Source: Argentina anserina
Taxonomy: Eukaryota > Streptophyta > Magnoliopsida > Rosales > Rosaceae
Length of the DNA stretch: 64,000 nucleotides
Direction of reading: 5' to 3'
Assembly: GCF_933775445.1 (NCBI RefSeq)
Contig: NC_065877.1
Span: 23,498,001-23,562,000, forward strand
Part shown: one piece after another, positions 49,852-61,964 of the stretch
How positions within the stretch are numbered: the stretch's first letter is position 1
Layout: the number at the start of each line of letters is the position of its first letter
Notes under the pieces: model-generated
Database searches by the model: none
Told to the model about the DNA's origin: nothing
Seen by the model: the letters and a program-made list of their open reading frames with translations, nothing else
Translations under genes and position numbers: made by a program

Positions 49852-50745
49852 TAAAGATCAATGTGCTGAGAGGGTCTCCAAATATAGAAGGTGTGCTTTT
49901 ATAATAGTGGAGTTGCTCCACTGTCTACAAGTCCTGTTTGGACTCTGACTTCTCATTCTAAATGATTTTAGTGAAATTAGAAAGTCTTCACCATCACGCT
50001 ATTTTTAATATAATTAGCCTATTATAAACTCACTTATGAAACAGTAAATTATGAATCATATCCCCGACCGAGTTAATAGCATATTCTATTTATATAGAAA
50101 TTTTTATGACTGCGTGCATGATAAAAGACTGGCCATGTACATTTGATATTGTTTCTGGTTTTGAGCTAGCTGTACGTACGTAGTGTTACACCATAATTAC
50201 AAGATACAAACATTTACGTTTGCATGTCATGATCATCGTTCTATTCCTAATTGAAAGGGCTAGGGCTCCTCCAGGGACTATTATCTAATTAGTGTAAGCG
50301 ACTCGCTAGTGAGATGGTTCTTAAGATTGGGGTCGCAATTGAAGCAGTGCTGCAGTATTATGGGACAAACTAACTACTGTTTCTACAGCCAAAACTTTCT
50401 TCTTTATTTGATGATGGTGAAAGCAGTACTATCTTGAGTTTAGGAAGTGAAATAGACAAAGGTTCCCCGTATAAGGAAAAGAATCAAGTAGCACCTATCG
50501 TTTATTTGGCAAGCGTAGAAGGTTGTCCTTACAAGATCCACAATTCCGAAAGGTAACCACCCTGTGTCTAATTATCACAGAGGCTCTATCTCAGATGTTG
50601 CAAAAGCAACAGCCACAAAAAAAACTAGGTCAAACCAACCAAACAAAAAAAGAAAAGGCTTTTCAAATTTTCAAAGTCAATGTTGCAGCATATACTGGAT
50701 ATTTCTCTCCTGACTTTATTCCATCTGAATAATTTCAGGCTGCAC
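49852..50745. other. Intergenic / 3' flank of COX5B
   Basis: Downstream side of the COX5B gene. The part nearest the stop codon probably includes its 3' UTR. No other gene seen. Confidence 0.4.
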
Positions 50746-53340
50746 TTAGTGATGATCATCTGAGTGGTCTGGAGATCCTCCGGGTCCAACCACTTCAAGC
50801 TGTAAGTATCAAATGAAATACATTAGGTGGAACAGGCGAAGTACGTAAACCACCAAATGATCGAACACTGGGATTTTTAACATGTTAATAATATAAACCC
50901 TGGCTAATCTATACACCTATAAGAGTTGACTCCGAGTAGTGGAAATAAACCCTACAATCTTTAGCATATCGATAATGTAGATTACGATCCAAAGTATTGG
51001 AACAGCTTATTTAGTGTCAACCATGGGCATATGGAACTCAGGTAATGGATACCGCTAGGTTAACTAACTAAGGCTATAACCAAGGCTGTCATCTAATTGA
51101 AGTCATTCGCACATATGCATGTATGGGCTCAAGTAAAAACATATATAATTGAATCAAAATGCAGTTTAAGACAAAAAATTTCATTCCGGGGGGTGGGGGG
51201 GGGGGGGGATATAATCACATCCAACCCATGAGGGAGCTATGAGAAATCATGTTAAACCGCACTTACCTCAAAGTACTGTGTGCAGACTGGGCATTCATGT
51301 GGCTTGCCCTTCTCCAGCCAAAACCACACAACATCATGTTCATCCTCTGCAATCCAAATACCAGGGGGAAAAGACCATATGGAGTTACGGACATCATTTA
51401 CTAGATCTTTTGTGTATCATATACATCAGTGAACAAGCATACATGTAGAAGCAAAAGGATAAAAGAAACTATAAAGACAAGAAATACCCACCGCCTTCAC
51501 CACCCGGGCATCCAACTATTCTCTTGCTGTAATAGGACTTCACGATTGCAGGTTCTTCCTATAGGCCAAAGCACAGATAAATTTAGAATTTCACATCTTC
51601 TCATAATTAAAACAGAGGGAAAGGAAATGAGTATAAAATGATTAAGGACTCAACAAACCAAAAGCAGATAACTTTCTACCAGCCACAGAGAGAACTAAGA
51701 ACATGTTTTATAAGAAAAAAGAAAGGATTTATTAAAATGAAACAGTTCTATTAAGAGGTTTGGTTAAGCAGTCCTCAGAGTAAGACTATAAATCAACTTT
51801 AAGAGAGCAACACCACCCATGCAACACCCTCAACAGTATCATTATTCCTGTCTCTTTGGTCCCGTTATGATTGCGTGGAAAAATAATGAAAGAATCAACC
51901 ATGAGACTCAAACAGAATAGCATCTGATGATAAGCATCATATTCTTGGAAGCCCCACAAAGAAAACAGATTTGATGGAAATAAGTCTGAGGCGAATCAAA
52001 TTACCAAAAGAGAAATCAATGGAACAAAAAAATTGATCACGTACTAATTTAACCACCTTGCAACCAATTTAATCTATCACCCAAAACCTATTTGTTGCTC
52101 ATAAGCTCATTTCTAACAAGCAATTACATGATACAACAGTGTCCCTAAACTGTTAACTTATAATTACACTTGTCACTTGTAAGTGTATTTAATCATCAAC
52201 ACTAGTATGGGGGATACTTTTCAAAACCTAAAATCTACCTACATCAGAGTAACCATATAGTGTAGTTTCTTGAACTAGTTTAAAGCCAAACAGGACCAGC
52301 CAATACGCCCAGAACACCTGGTGGCCGGTTCAGCCACAAAACCAGAACCGAAGAGAATTACCAACGACATCACCCAGCACTATGAAAATTATCATACATC
52401 ATGCTCAAATATAATTGTTAAACCTTAATCTATCACGCTCAAATATAATTTTAAACGATTTATTAAAATATTAGATCATCACGCTCTGTATCTTCAATTT
52501 ATGATGGCCTGCTTGTAACTACTCTGATTTGTTTTTCACAGTTTTCAAGTCATTGCATATTTCAAGCAGAAAGAAGCTGTACAAAAAATATGCAAGACAC
52601 CATACCAATCTCCCTTAATATCTCAGAAGAGTCATCAAAAAAATTGATCAGCTTTTCACATTAAATCAATTCTAACACGCCCTAAAATTGCACAGCAGAA
52701 AGCTAGATGAATTAACTTTCAAGCAGTAATAAACTAGAGAATCATATTTACTAAAAACTTGATATCAAACTGACCTTTGTGCCGAAAGGACCTACGGGGT
52801 GGTTGATTTCCAGAATATCCTTTCCCTGAGAAAGTTAAAAAATCGTAAATCAGATAATCGCATTGAGCCATTAAAACAAGCATATAATTGAACACATCCA
52901 GTCACAACTTCAATTCCGAAATCTTGAATTCCAAAATAAACACAGTATCTTCAAATCAATTCATAAACAAACCTAAACTCAAATACAGAAGCGAAACTCG
53001 GAAAACGAAAAGGTCACCTGAACTTCGGCGGCAAGCTCCTCAAGCTCGTGGCCGGTGGCGATGGGCATTATCTCCTCAACCTTCTTCTTCAACGCAGTGT
53101 CCACTGCAACCAAATCCAATACCCAAATCAGCAAAAATTATAAAGATCAGAGATTGAATTAGGGATTTGAAAACAGGCGATTGTACCAGAAGGAGTGGTG
53201 GCGCTGAAGAAGCGAGGAAGGGACTTGGCGAGGAGGAAGCGATCGGCGGCGGAGGAAGCAGTAACGGCGGCGGCGGCGGTGGAGGAGGTGGCTAGGGCTA
53301 GGGTTCTGAGCTGAGCAGAAGAGAGGATTCTCCGCCACAT
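50746..53340 (-). CDS. COX5B: Cytochrome c oxidase subunit 5b, mitochondrial
   Basis: Six exons on the minus strand: 53340-53187, 53103-53018, 52825-52775, 51558-51492, 51346-51267 and 50799-50746. They total 492 nt, with every junction in frame, for 163 residues. The protein is a peripheral, zinc-binding subunit of respiratory complex IV on the matrix side of the inner mitochondrial membrane. Seen: an N-terminal presequence rich in Arg, Ala and Ser (MWRRILSSAQLRTLALATSS); then KKKVEEIMPIATGHELEELA, GKDILEINHPVGPFGTK, and a zinc-ribbon region with Cys in GCPGGEGEDEHD and the pair in HECPVCTQYFELEVVGPGGS. The C-terminus is short and acidic to His-rich (DHSDDHH). Length and exon order fit the plant family. 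It lies about 1.07 kb downstream of UVR3 on the same strand; each presumably has its own promoter. No damage is visible. Confidence 0.95.
51186..51210. repeat. Poly-G tract
   Basis: A G-rich run with two interruptions inside the last COX5B intron (between 50799 and 51267). It could form a G-quadruplex on the plus strand. Confidence 0.8.
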
Positions 53341-54408
53341 GGTTACGGTGGTGGTGTTGGGACGATTCTCTCTCTTTCTCTCTCTCTGTCCTTAGATGTG
53401 ATCTCAGGTCACCCACCGTGGGTTGGTCGAGATTTATAGAGACGAGATGGGCGATCGATCAGAGAAAATGGAAATGGGGAGAGTCAAGAGGGTCTGAGAG
53501 ACATGGTGGCGAGGCCCAGCACAATTTGGGGTTATGTTAGGGGTTTCACCTCGCACGTGACAGATGGGGTCTGCACGTGTGGAATTTGTCAACCTCAGCC
53601 ACTGGAAATTAAATTAAATTTTGTACCCCTTCCCTCTTTACTGTTTCTAGTCAAAATAATTTACCCACGAAAGGGGTCAATTCTGATGAACATTCAGTTC
53701 CAATGATGATTCTCAGGACCCAGGTTTACAAATATGTAAAGAAAAGTTCTCTCCCTACAATGTAGAAGAATGACCTGATAGGTATGTTTCTTTTTTACCA
53801 AACAAATAGCTTAAATACTACGAGTTTGTAACCTCCCATGTACAGAGAGGAGGAGACTTGTGCTGCTAGATCAAATGCAACTGTCAAAAAGTATATTATG
53901 TTTTGAGTAATTTTGTACTTTCATTTTTTTGGTATCTAAATTTCAGGTGATCAGTAAATCACCAACTCTCACACATTTATAAGAAAATTGAACGAAAATC
54001 GTAACACTTGGGGAGCTGAAAGATGAACACATTAAGTATACAATAAAACTACAATTAATATTACAGCGCCATTTACATATCCTGCATCCTAACTCCTAAC
54101 TCCTAACTCTTAAGCTTGCTCCAATTATCAGACCAATGAAAGGGTTTGAAGTAAATCCGGTGCATAAGCTGCAAAGTGTTACACATGACTGATGAAATAC
54201 AAGACAGGGGTCAGGAAGGCTTTCCTAGAATGGTCTGCCGAACCTGAGTTCAAAGGTTAAGGGAGCAGCTGTTAGATCTGCACAAGTGCTGCATAAGTGC
54301 ATATAGTGAGTTATAGGAAATATCAAGAACTGGTGATCAGAATTGTACTATAGCTTTCAGCAATGAGAGGAGGGAAAGCAGCTACAACTAGTTCATCTAT
54401 TCCTGCAA
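53341..54408. other. COX5B upstream region and UVR3 3' flank
   Basis: About 1.07 kb between two co-oriented genes. The part next to COX5B includes a CT-rich leader on the minus strand (about 53341-53420). No clear TATA box was found. The part next to 54408 probably holds the UVR3 3' UTR. Confidence 0.4.
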
Positions 54409-57400
54409 CTAGCTAGGTGTCTGCGGTACTATAAACCCATCAGTCAGCTTTCTTTGCCGTTTATTCTTTACCACAGGCATTTTGTCTTCCTCCTGTTTTC
54501 TTCTCAAGTTTATAAGATCTTCTTCACTCACCAAGCCGGTCAACTTCTGGTTCAATGCGTATGCTTCCGCCATTTTCTTCTTACACTCTTTGCTTGCAGA
54601 ATCATGACAAACCACTGAAATAGTATTGGAAGAAAGTAAGGAAACTACTAGCATGACATATTCAGACACTCTTTATCAGGTGGATAAAATGATTTTATCC
54701 CCAGTCCCCATAACAAACGAACGGAAATCACATTGAAAGTGATATTATAGAATTCACATCTTTCACTGATTCCCACAAGACCAAAATTTCACCTCTCATC
54801 CCTCAAAATCCAATAATACTGCATATGATCCAGAGAATGAAGATCACAGGATAATTTATACTGCAGTAGAGTATAAGGCACGCAAACATTGCTATTCATT
54901 GTGAGTTGAGTTAATAAATACTGATAAGTCACAGAACTGACCTGGCTCTGGGTAATCTCTTCCAATTATGCACTTTGCTTTTTTCTGAATGCTCAGAGGA
55001 GCTCTCCATGGCACATATATATACTGCTTTGGCATATCTGTCCGATACAATTTGGTTATACATTTCCAACAAGAACATTATTCAGCCGAAAGAATATGAT
55101 GAAATGGAAGGAAGTACAACGTACCTTTAAGTACAGGGAGAAAATGTCTAATGTAATCACCATTTGGGTCATACTTCTTTCCAAACGAAATCGGGGAGTA
55201 GATACGATTATACTGGTCATAATGAAAGTCAATAATGTAAAGTATTACATGAAACTGATAGAAGCCTACTTCATAACTTTCTAAGAAGAACCAAATTGTA
55301 AAACTGTAATCTACACCAGCCAGGCTTAATAACATCTATCACACAGTTCCAAACCAAGAAAGCTCACCCTAATATCTCAAATGAGATAATAGAAAAATTA
55401 ATCATAACTTTCGGTATTATAGCCTATGGAAAATTGCCAATGAACAGAATGTTTAGATCAATGACAATCAGCTATCTATCCTCTACTCTACCAAAACTAT
55501 TATATAACTTTATGGCTGTGATGCCAACGAGTTATCATGACTCAACTCTATGGAAGTTTGCAAAAATTGGATGGACATTTTCACACCTGGTAGAAAAATG
55601 ATGAGCATGATAGCCATAGCCAGTTTCCATTATTAATTGCCCAATCTGAATCAATCAGAAGTCTCTCAAAAACGTCACGTCCTTTTTCCCAGTGAACAAA
55701 CTATCAGCAGAAACCATTAGTGTAAGAAAAGACTTGAGCAACAAAAGGAAAACATTGCTAACACAGAAGAGTACTGAAATCCTACCATATCACCACGAGT
55801 TAAAAAACATGCGACGGAGTGTCGTGCTAAATGGTGCATCCAGCCCCATTTGCGGAGCTACAACAGCGAACATGGACAGTATGAGAATAAGATCATATAT
55901 GTATAAAGATGCAGACTAGTTATTTTATATAAAAAAATCAATATAATCATTTACTTAGAAGAAATAAAAACATCTGATATAATGTATCCATGTTGAAGAA
56001 GGAAGCTGTCAGTCATGCCACAGCCCTCACCTGAGTCATAATAGCATCAATCCAAGGGTATCCTGTTCTAGCCTCCCTCCAAGCTGCCAGCAATTTATCA
56101 TCATCCTTCCAAGGTATCTACAACAGTGAGCAGTTATGAAAGAGTTGCCAGTTCAGTTATGTAAATTTTGTCAGAGATACGGAACTGGCAGTGCTTAAAG
56201 TTATATTTATATTGATCTACTGCTTAAAATTACAGTCCTTATAACAGGTAATCAGAATTTTTAAGTTTTGTAATCAGCTTTCTAAAAAGAGTATCCTAGG
56301 GTAAGGAAAAGTTCTCAGAAATATCAAAATATGGGGTGTTAACCTAACTTAAGCCATAAGTTTTACCTGCTTGCATATCCTGTTTCCACGCATCTGGTTA
56401 AAATTAGGAGTGCCATATGCCGCAGTGTAGAAAAAATCTCGCCACAGTAACTGCAGATTGAAATGATCTTTCATATTATAGAATTCAAAGTAAAAAATTG
56501 CAAGAAACAATGTAACTAATTAAGGCTGACTCACCTGCCCAACAAGAGATACTGGGGGTAATGTATGCTTTTTGACATTTTTCTGAACATCTTGAAGGCA
56601 TGTGTAGAAGTATCTAGAAGAGAGACAACCAAACTACAAAAAGGACAACAAGATGGTTTAACCAAAAAAACATGCATTTAGGGATGTTGTGAAAAACTGT
56701 GATTCTTTGAAATTCATCAAAGAAGAGGATATGTGTTGTATATTAAGCTCTTCTTTAATTTAAACTCACTTTCAAATATGGAGATAAAACAGTTGTTGCT
56801 GGCTTTAAAAATGCAGATGGATCACCCTTAGGTTTCTCAAAGTTTGCCACCCACTCCTGCACACCAATAAAGAACTGATTAATGTACATACCAAGACGAC
56901 ATCCTATTAAATTTGAAGTGAAGCACAAACCATGGTCAACCAAATTAAAAACAGTGCTAATTTACGAGAGAGAGAGAGAGAGAGAGAGAGAGCATGATGC
57001 CATACATGCACATGTCCTTGAATTAGCTAATGGACTACCATTTTGACAAGAAAATAAATAAATTTTACAAACCATATACTCAAAAACGAATTCCCACAAT
57101 TGGAGAACAAAATTTCATATCGCAATTATTATTTATAATAGTTAATTTACCAACCAACAAACTCAGTTTCATTAAGAAAGAGCAATTCAGTGAATTTCTA
57201 GTTTAAACAGTAAAAACAGATTACACTAAAATCATAATTAATAATAACTATGAAGTGCAACTTCTGAAATACAGAGATTTATTTGGGTGACGCTTTTAAT
57301 TTCAATATATGTTATGATATAACATTTAGAGTCAGATGAACAGTCACAGACTACTAGCAATAAGGCTTCACAATGAAATTCTGCATTGCACCTTTTTTTC

Positions 57401-58557
57401 AATTGATTCTCTTAACCTCTTCAAGGCTTCTGACTCGCCACCTCTAAAAGGAGAAAATTCTTCCTGCATAATGTCATAAGTTATGATAAAGAAATTAAAC
57501 AATACTGATAAGAGAAAAACAAAACATTCAAGCAGACCTGTTGAGCGTCTTCATAACCAAGTTCTTCAACAGTTGGAACTTCTGAAACCTCACAATTCCC
57601 AACATTCCCAACAGGAGGTAACAAAGAAAGCGTCATAGAAAGACTCGACGACATCCACGAAGGCTCCCCAGCAAGCTTCAAAAAAGACTGATAACTCAAA
57701 GGCGGCCTTCCTCCATTCTTTCATACCACCAAGTAAATCATCCATCCATCAATCAAACAATCATACAACAAAAACCCTCCATCACAAAATCACTATCAAA
57801 TCAGTTCAACAAGACCTCACCTTCTGTATAATCTCCGCTGGATTGAACAGCGTATGGCTCACAGGACTGAAAACCTCAATCCCATCCGCGGATGCGAAAC
57901 CCTTCCAAAACAAACAAACCCCAAATATCTATAATCAAAACACATTCTCTATAGCACTTGTACATTTATGCATACACGATACATGCATACATATATATAA
58001 TCAATAATATAACATACATTATTTAATTTCTGATTGTAGAAATGAATAATGTGAGCTTCATATATGCATACCTTGATTTTAACATCAAGAGCTTGGTAAT
58101 AGGGATCAGTATCATACTCAAAGCAAAGCTTTTTCACATCCCACTGTTCAACCACACAACTAATCAAAACCCAAAACCCTAAAATCTCAATTAAAAATCT
58201 TAAATTGAAAATTAAATTAGGGAATAATCAAATAAATGGAGGGTCTTAGGTTACCTCTTTGAGGCAACGAACGATGACGTCACTGGGTTCGCCTTTGAGA
58301 ACCAACAATCTGGACCCGAGCTTCTTGAGGCTCAAATCCAAATCGACCAGGCTCTCGAGGAGGAAGCGGATTCGGGTCAGCCCAGCCCTGGAGGACCCGG
58401 GCGAGGGCGCGGTTGGGTCGGGCTTCATGTAGTGCGGGTCGATAACGAAGACAGGGTAGAGGAAATTGGAGGACTTGGAGGCGTGCATAAGAGCAGGGTT
58501 GTCGTGAATCCTCAGGCCCTTGCGGAACCAGATTAGGGAACCCGACCCGGTTGACAT
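54409..58557 (-). CDS. UVR3: (6-4) DNA photolyase
   Basis: Fourteen exons on the minus strand: 58557-58255, 58143-58072, 57901-57821, 57717-57538, 57463-57392, 56856-56770, 56633-56535, 56450-56367, 56117-56031, 55857-55786, 55700-55587, 55212-55125, 55037-54942 and 54614-54409. Together they are 1641 nt, all junctions in frame, giving 546 residues, near the usual plant length. The enzyme uses blue light and FAD to reverse (6-4) pyrimidine photoproducts. Seen: an N-terminal photolyase domain ([30 protein letters not shown]); the linker; and the FAD domain with [65 protein letters not shown] (the His pair of (6-4) enzymes), [20 protein letters not shown], and [20 protein letters not shown]. 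The C-terminus ends in a basic stretch ([13 protein letters not shown]) that could be a nuclear signal. Intact as read. A plant cryptochrome or CPD photolyase is excluded by these motifs. Confidence 0.97.
56970..56992. repeat. (GA)n microsatellite in a UVR3 intron
   Basis: About 12 GA repeats between UVR3 exons 5 and 6. Confidence 0.85.
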
Positions 58558-59230
58558 TTTCGGGTTTTGGGTGGGAGGAAAGAGAGAGAAGACGGGAGTT
58601 GGGAAATGGAAGAGGGAGTTTGAACCGTTTGGTCTGTTCGCGCGCTTTAATGGGTGTTCTGCTTTTTAGAACCGGTGAGGAGGGGGCCACGTTGCTCGTG
58701 TAAAATGGCGCCACGTAGCTAGTGTTGGCATTTCGAATTTTACTATTTTCTTTTTGGTAATTCACTTTCTTTCTTTTTTTTTCGTTTCCAGAAGTATGGA
58801 AATAGTGGCCGGGAGGTTACCTAAATCATTGGATGATTAGTGATGGACTGATGATAAGGTGGTTAATAGATTGAAAAATAAGATTTTATTTTATTTTATT
58901 GCCTCATTTTCGTTTTTACCAGAGTGCCCCTTAAATATTAAAAGTTATTTTAAATTAATATAAGGTATGAAGGTATTGTATTTTCACATGCGTTTTAGTT
59001 AACAAACTATGTTTGAGTTATTAGAGTATAGTCGTATAGGTATTAAACATCTAAACTTGAACTCAAATGTTAGATTTTTTCTTTTTAAGTCGAACTCACC
59101 ATCTCCTACTTAATAAGGAGAGACTATACCCAAAAAAAAGGAGAGACTGTATCACAGCAAATGGTTATTTTCTATTTTGTAATTTCTACTCTTTAGTTCT
59201 TTAAAGATAAAGAGAAATCTGAGGTGCAGT
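58558..59230. other. UVR3 upstream region
   Basis: Holds the UVR3 5' leader (CT-rich on the minus strand, 58558-58620) and AT-rich flank. No other gene. Plastid-like sequence begins at about 59231. Confidence 0.4.
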
Positions 59231-59338
59231 GAAAACGAAGATGAACGGGGCTAAGCGATATGCCGAAGCTGTGGGATGTAAAAATGCATCTGTAGGGGAG
59301 TGTTCCGCCTAGAGGGAAGCAACCGCGCGAGCGGTGGG
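59231..59338 (+). pseudogene. rrn23: Plastid 23S rRNA fragment
   Basis: Contains ctaagcgatatgccgaagct, then gtgggatgtaaaaatgcatc and gagggaagcaaccgcgcgag, an internal stretch of plastid 23S rRNA, with a few substitutions and a one-base deletion. Confidence 0.8.
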
Positions 59339-59448
59339 CGTAATCTAACCTTCCCCTTCAACTCAACAAAGGTCTCAGATTCTGAGCCCCTCGCTTCGAG
59401 GTCATTTAGATAATCTACCAACTTAGTTAATTTCGGCATCTCTTCTCG

Positions 59449-59592
59449 AGAATCCATACACCCCTTATCAGTATATGGACAACTATTTCTTGAGTACAGG
59501 TTTAGGTTCGGCCTCAATGGGAAAATAAAACGGAGCACCTAACAACACATCTTCATAGACCAAGAACTACAAGATCGCTCCTTTTCTTTCTC
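59449..59592 (+). pseudogene. Plastid trnI-GAU intron fragment
   Basis: Matches the plastid rRNA-operon region around ttctcgagaatccatacacc, aggtttaggttcggcctcaa and ggagcacctaacaacacatc, which lies in the trnI-GAU intron. It breaks off after gatcgctccttttc; the continuation of the same intron appears 2.9 kb away at 62490. Confidence 0.75.
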
Positions 59593-59794
59593 AAAAGGAA
59601 ACCCGGGGTCCGGTTAGTCGACTTAAGCTAAGCATTGTTAAATTTTAGTAGAAATGGCTTTTTAAACGAAAAATGCTAAAGCGACACAACCACGGTAACT
59701 CAATATCCATAGTGGATGAAGTGACTCGAAGGACCTGCGGGATGAAAGAACTAAATACTGACCCGCTGTAAAATAAGGGCATTTAAGCGGATTG

Positions 59795-59950
59795 CTAACA
59801 TTAGGAAATGGAATAGTCGGGAATCTCGAGTAACGGGCCAAGCCGCTAAAGTAGCTAAAGTTGTGATAAATCCTGTCAGTAAAATGGGTTCTATAGAAAT
59901 TTCGTCTATTCCCCATCTCCAAGTGAAGGGAGGGCCCCAATTGGTAGAAA
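59795..59950 (-). pseudogene. ndhD: Plastid ndhD fragment
   Basis: The minus strand reads [20 protein letters not shown] then [20 protein letters not shown] and [11 protein letters not shown], an internal part of NADH dehydrogenase-like subunit D (membrane arm of the chloroplast NDH complex). Similarity fades below 59795, possibly continuing in diverged form to about 59655. Confidence 0.85.
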
Positions 59951-59955
59951 AAAAA

Positions 59956-60050
59956 ACCCCGTAACCCCTTGGGGTTATCCGACACTTGAAAGAAGTAGAA
60001 AAAAGAATAAATATAGTAATAATTTGATTCTTCGTCGCCGTAGTAAATAG
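59956..60050 (+). pseudogene. rpl2: Plastid rpl2 3' end
   Basis: Reads [20 protein letters not shown] then NLILRRRSK and the native stop TAG: the C-terminus of plastid ribosomal protein L2. It abuts the ndhD fragment with no spacer, in opposite orientation. Confidence 0.85.
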
Positions 60051-60119
60051 GTGAGAAAATAGAATTTGTTTATTCGTCTTAAAAAATAATAAAAACTAAA
60101 ATATTAGGAATAATAAATT

Positions 60120-60198
60120 ATGACACGTTCACTTAAAAACCCTTTTGTAGAAAATCATTTATTTAAAAAATAAATAAACTTAACACAAAAGCAGGAAG
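60120..60198 (+). pseudogene. rps19: Plastid rps19 5' end
   Basis: Starts MTRSLKNPFVENHLFKK and then hits a stop, followed by NLTQKQE in the same frame. It is the N-terminus of plastid ribosomal protein S19, in the native order and spacing after rpl2 (rpl2-rps19), so the two arrived as one fragment. Confidence 0.85.
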
Positions 60199-60369
60199 GC
60201 ATGAGTGTTGCATGATTTGTATGAGAAAGTCTGTATTCTCTTATTACAAACTTGAGAGAACAAGTAACCTTTCTTAAAGGCGCCAAAGGCGGCCCAAAGC
60301 GAAGAGAAGGCAAAAAAGCGTTGTCGAAGTAGTATACTAATTACTTAACTATTTATTGGCGGGTCTCTT

Positions 60370-60423
60370 TGTATGTGTTATCCAAAAAGAGGAAGACTCA
60401 ATGATTATTCGTTCGCCGAAACT
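60370..60423 (+). pseudogene. psaA: Plastid psaA 5' end (short)
   Basis: The start atgattattcgttcgccg encodes MIIRSP, the beginning of photosystem I subunit A, preceded by a plausible native leader. Similarity ends after about 20 coding bases. Confidence 0.5.
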
Positions 60424-61009
60424 AGACCTCGACGTGACATGAGCGTGAAATGGTTCAAGAATCAGTTTTCGCTGACCTGGTATTCTTCCCGATCAATAAA
60501 TGACTTCACTAGTCCAAGGCACACATAATAGTACCAAAGGAACCTTTCTAAGTGACATGACAGCCCTTTTTTGCCTTTTTAACAAGGTCTTAATTTGGCC
60601 GTTTTATTTAATGAAAAGAAAAGTGGAGGCCCGCCATCTGCTAGAGATGTTCCCACAGATGCCCCTTTTTCCAATGGTACTATAATTCTTATTCCTATCC
60701 CTGCATTCCCTCTTTTGGAATTGGTTGAAGATTACAAGGCGGTTTGAATAAGGACATTTTAATGTTTTTTTTATTAAGTTTACATTTTAACAAAAAAATT
60801 GTGTCTTCTACAATGGAATATGATAAGTGATATTTTCGAGTAAGTGTTTACATAATCTTCTTTTGTTCGAAGAAATGCTCTAATCCTCTGAGCTATAGGG
60901 CCATATCCTTGCTTTTCACCTTATTGAAATTTTCCGACTCGAAAAGAAAAATGAAGAGCGTGAAGCACATAACGCTATTCTTCGCCAACAAATTTAAAAT
61001 CTTTGGAAC

Positions 61010-61074
61010 CCCGTGAGCTTTGGCAATGTTGTTGATGAATTCCATAATGAGTACTGTTTTACCCACTCCAGCTC
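61010..61074 (-). pseudogene. atpB: Plastid atpB fragment with the P-loop
   Basis: The minus strand reads [20 protein letters not shown], the nucleotide-binding P-loop region of the chloroplast ATP synthase beta subunit. Only about 65 bases are kept. Confidence 0.8.
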
Positions 61075-61368
61075 AAATTTGAAAAAGAGTATGAAGAAAT
61101 GGTTCGATCCTCTTATTTTTATTTCTCGAACCGAGAGATCCATAACGCGACATAAAGACTCCTTTTTTTAATGAAATTTCATAAATCAAAATTAAAACTA
61201 AACTAAAATATGATAAATCTTGATAAACCCCAATTTATTACGTCCTCTCAACCAATAATGCCTACCCCCTCGATTAGTTGGGGGAAGAATCCGCATGAAT
61301 CGGATTTTTTGAAGAACATATCGAGAGAGAATTGGTTAGACAATGTGTGGTTGGTAAACAAGTGAGAA

Positions 61369-61408
61369 GCTTCGGGTCCGGTGGGCCCATAAAACTCACT
61401 GGGATAGG
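61369..61408 (-). pseudogene. psbC: Plastid psbC fragment (short)
   Basis: The minus strand reads YPSEFYGPTGPEAS, matching a conserved stretch of the photosystem II CP43 protein. Flanks do not match CP43. Confidence 0.6.
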
Positions 61409-61516
61409 CGATATTATGGACCTCAAAGTTTCTTTTTTTCAAATACAAAAAAAAAATTTATTTTTATATTCTTTCATAACCTAAATATTGTTAGCCCCCT
61501 GGTGTGAAAACAAAAA

Positions 61517-61606
61517 AGTTTGCAATTGGGTCGTTGCGATTACGGGTTGGATGTCTAATTGTCCAGGCAGTAATGATAATATCTTGTACTCAGGTGGCTC
61601 ACTTTT
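61517..61606 (+). pseudogene. trnA-UGC: Plastid trnA-UGC exon 1 end and intron start
   Basis: Reads ttgcaattgggtcgttgcga then ttacgggttggatgtctaat, the junction of the trnA 5' exon with its group II intron. Most of the 5' exon is missing. Confidence 0.75.
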
Positions 61607-61686
61607 TCTAAGTAATGGGAGCTCAAGGACTGGAGCAGTTCCCGCTTGGCACGAGAGTCCCTAAGCTGCTCTGTTATGCGGTATTC

Positions 61687-61814
61687 ATGGTGCTACCGTA
61701 GAAAATACTCTTTTTATCTGGGTTACTTGTAAGTTTTACTGGGTACGCCTTATATACTGTGTTTGGGCAACCCTCTCAATAACTAAGAGATCCATTTGAG
61801 GAACACGGGGACTA
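61687..61814 (+). pseudogene. psbN: Plastid psbN pseudogene
   Basis: Encodes LLVSFTGYALYT-like sequence, then FGQPSQ-stop-LRDPFEEHGD and the native TAG. PsbN is a small thylakoid protein needed for photosystem II assembly. One Gln codon has become TAA and the N-terminus is frame-damaged. Confidence 0.85.
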
Positions 61815-61817
61815 GTT

Positions 61818-61857
61818 AAAGTAATGATCCTCCCAATAGTGGGAGGATCATTACTTT
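61818..61857. terminator. Plastid psbN downstream hairpin
   Basis: Perfect inverted repeat aaagtaatgatcctccca / tgggaggatcattacttt separated by atag. In plastid genomes an equivalent hairpin lies between psbN and psbT and acts as an RNA-stabilising terminator. Confidence 0.8.
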
Positions 61858-61964
61858 CAATTGAAACAATGACAAATCCCTTTCGCCTTTTTACAGTCAC
61901 CTTAACCAGTTATACCCATTTATGGAGACTCGGGATCGGAAGAACTCAAATTAAAGCCTTGGAA

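Noticed and set aside
59251..59538. Minus-strand frame containing MPKLTKLVDYLNDLEARGSE
   Set aside because: Protein-like in its middle part, but flanked by antisense rRNA and intron sequence within the plastid mosaic; I could not name the source gene, so no separate gene is called.
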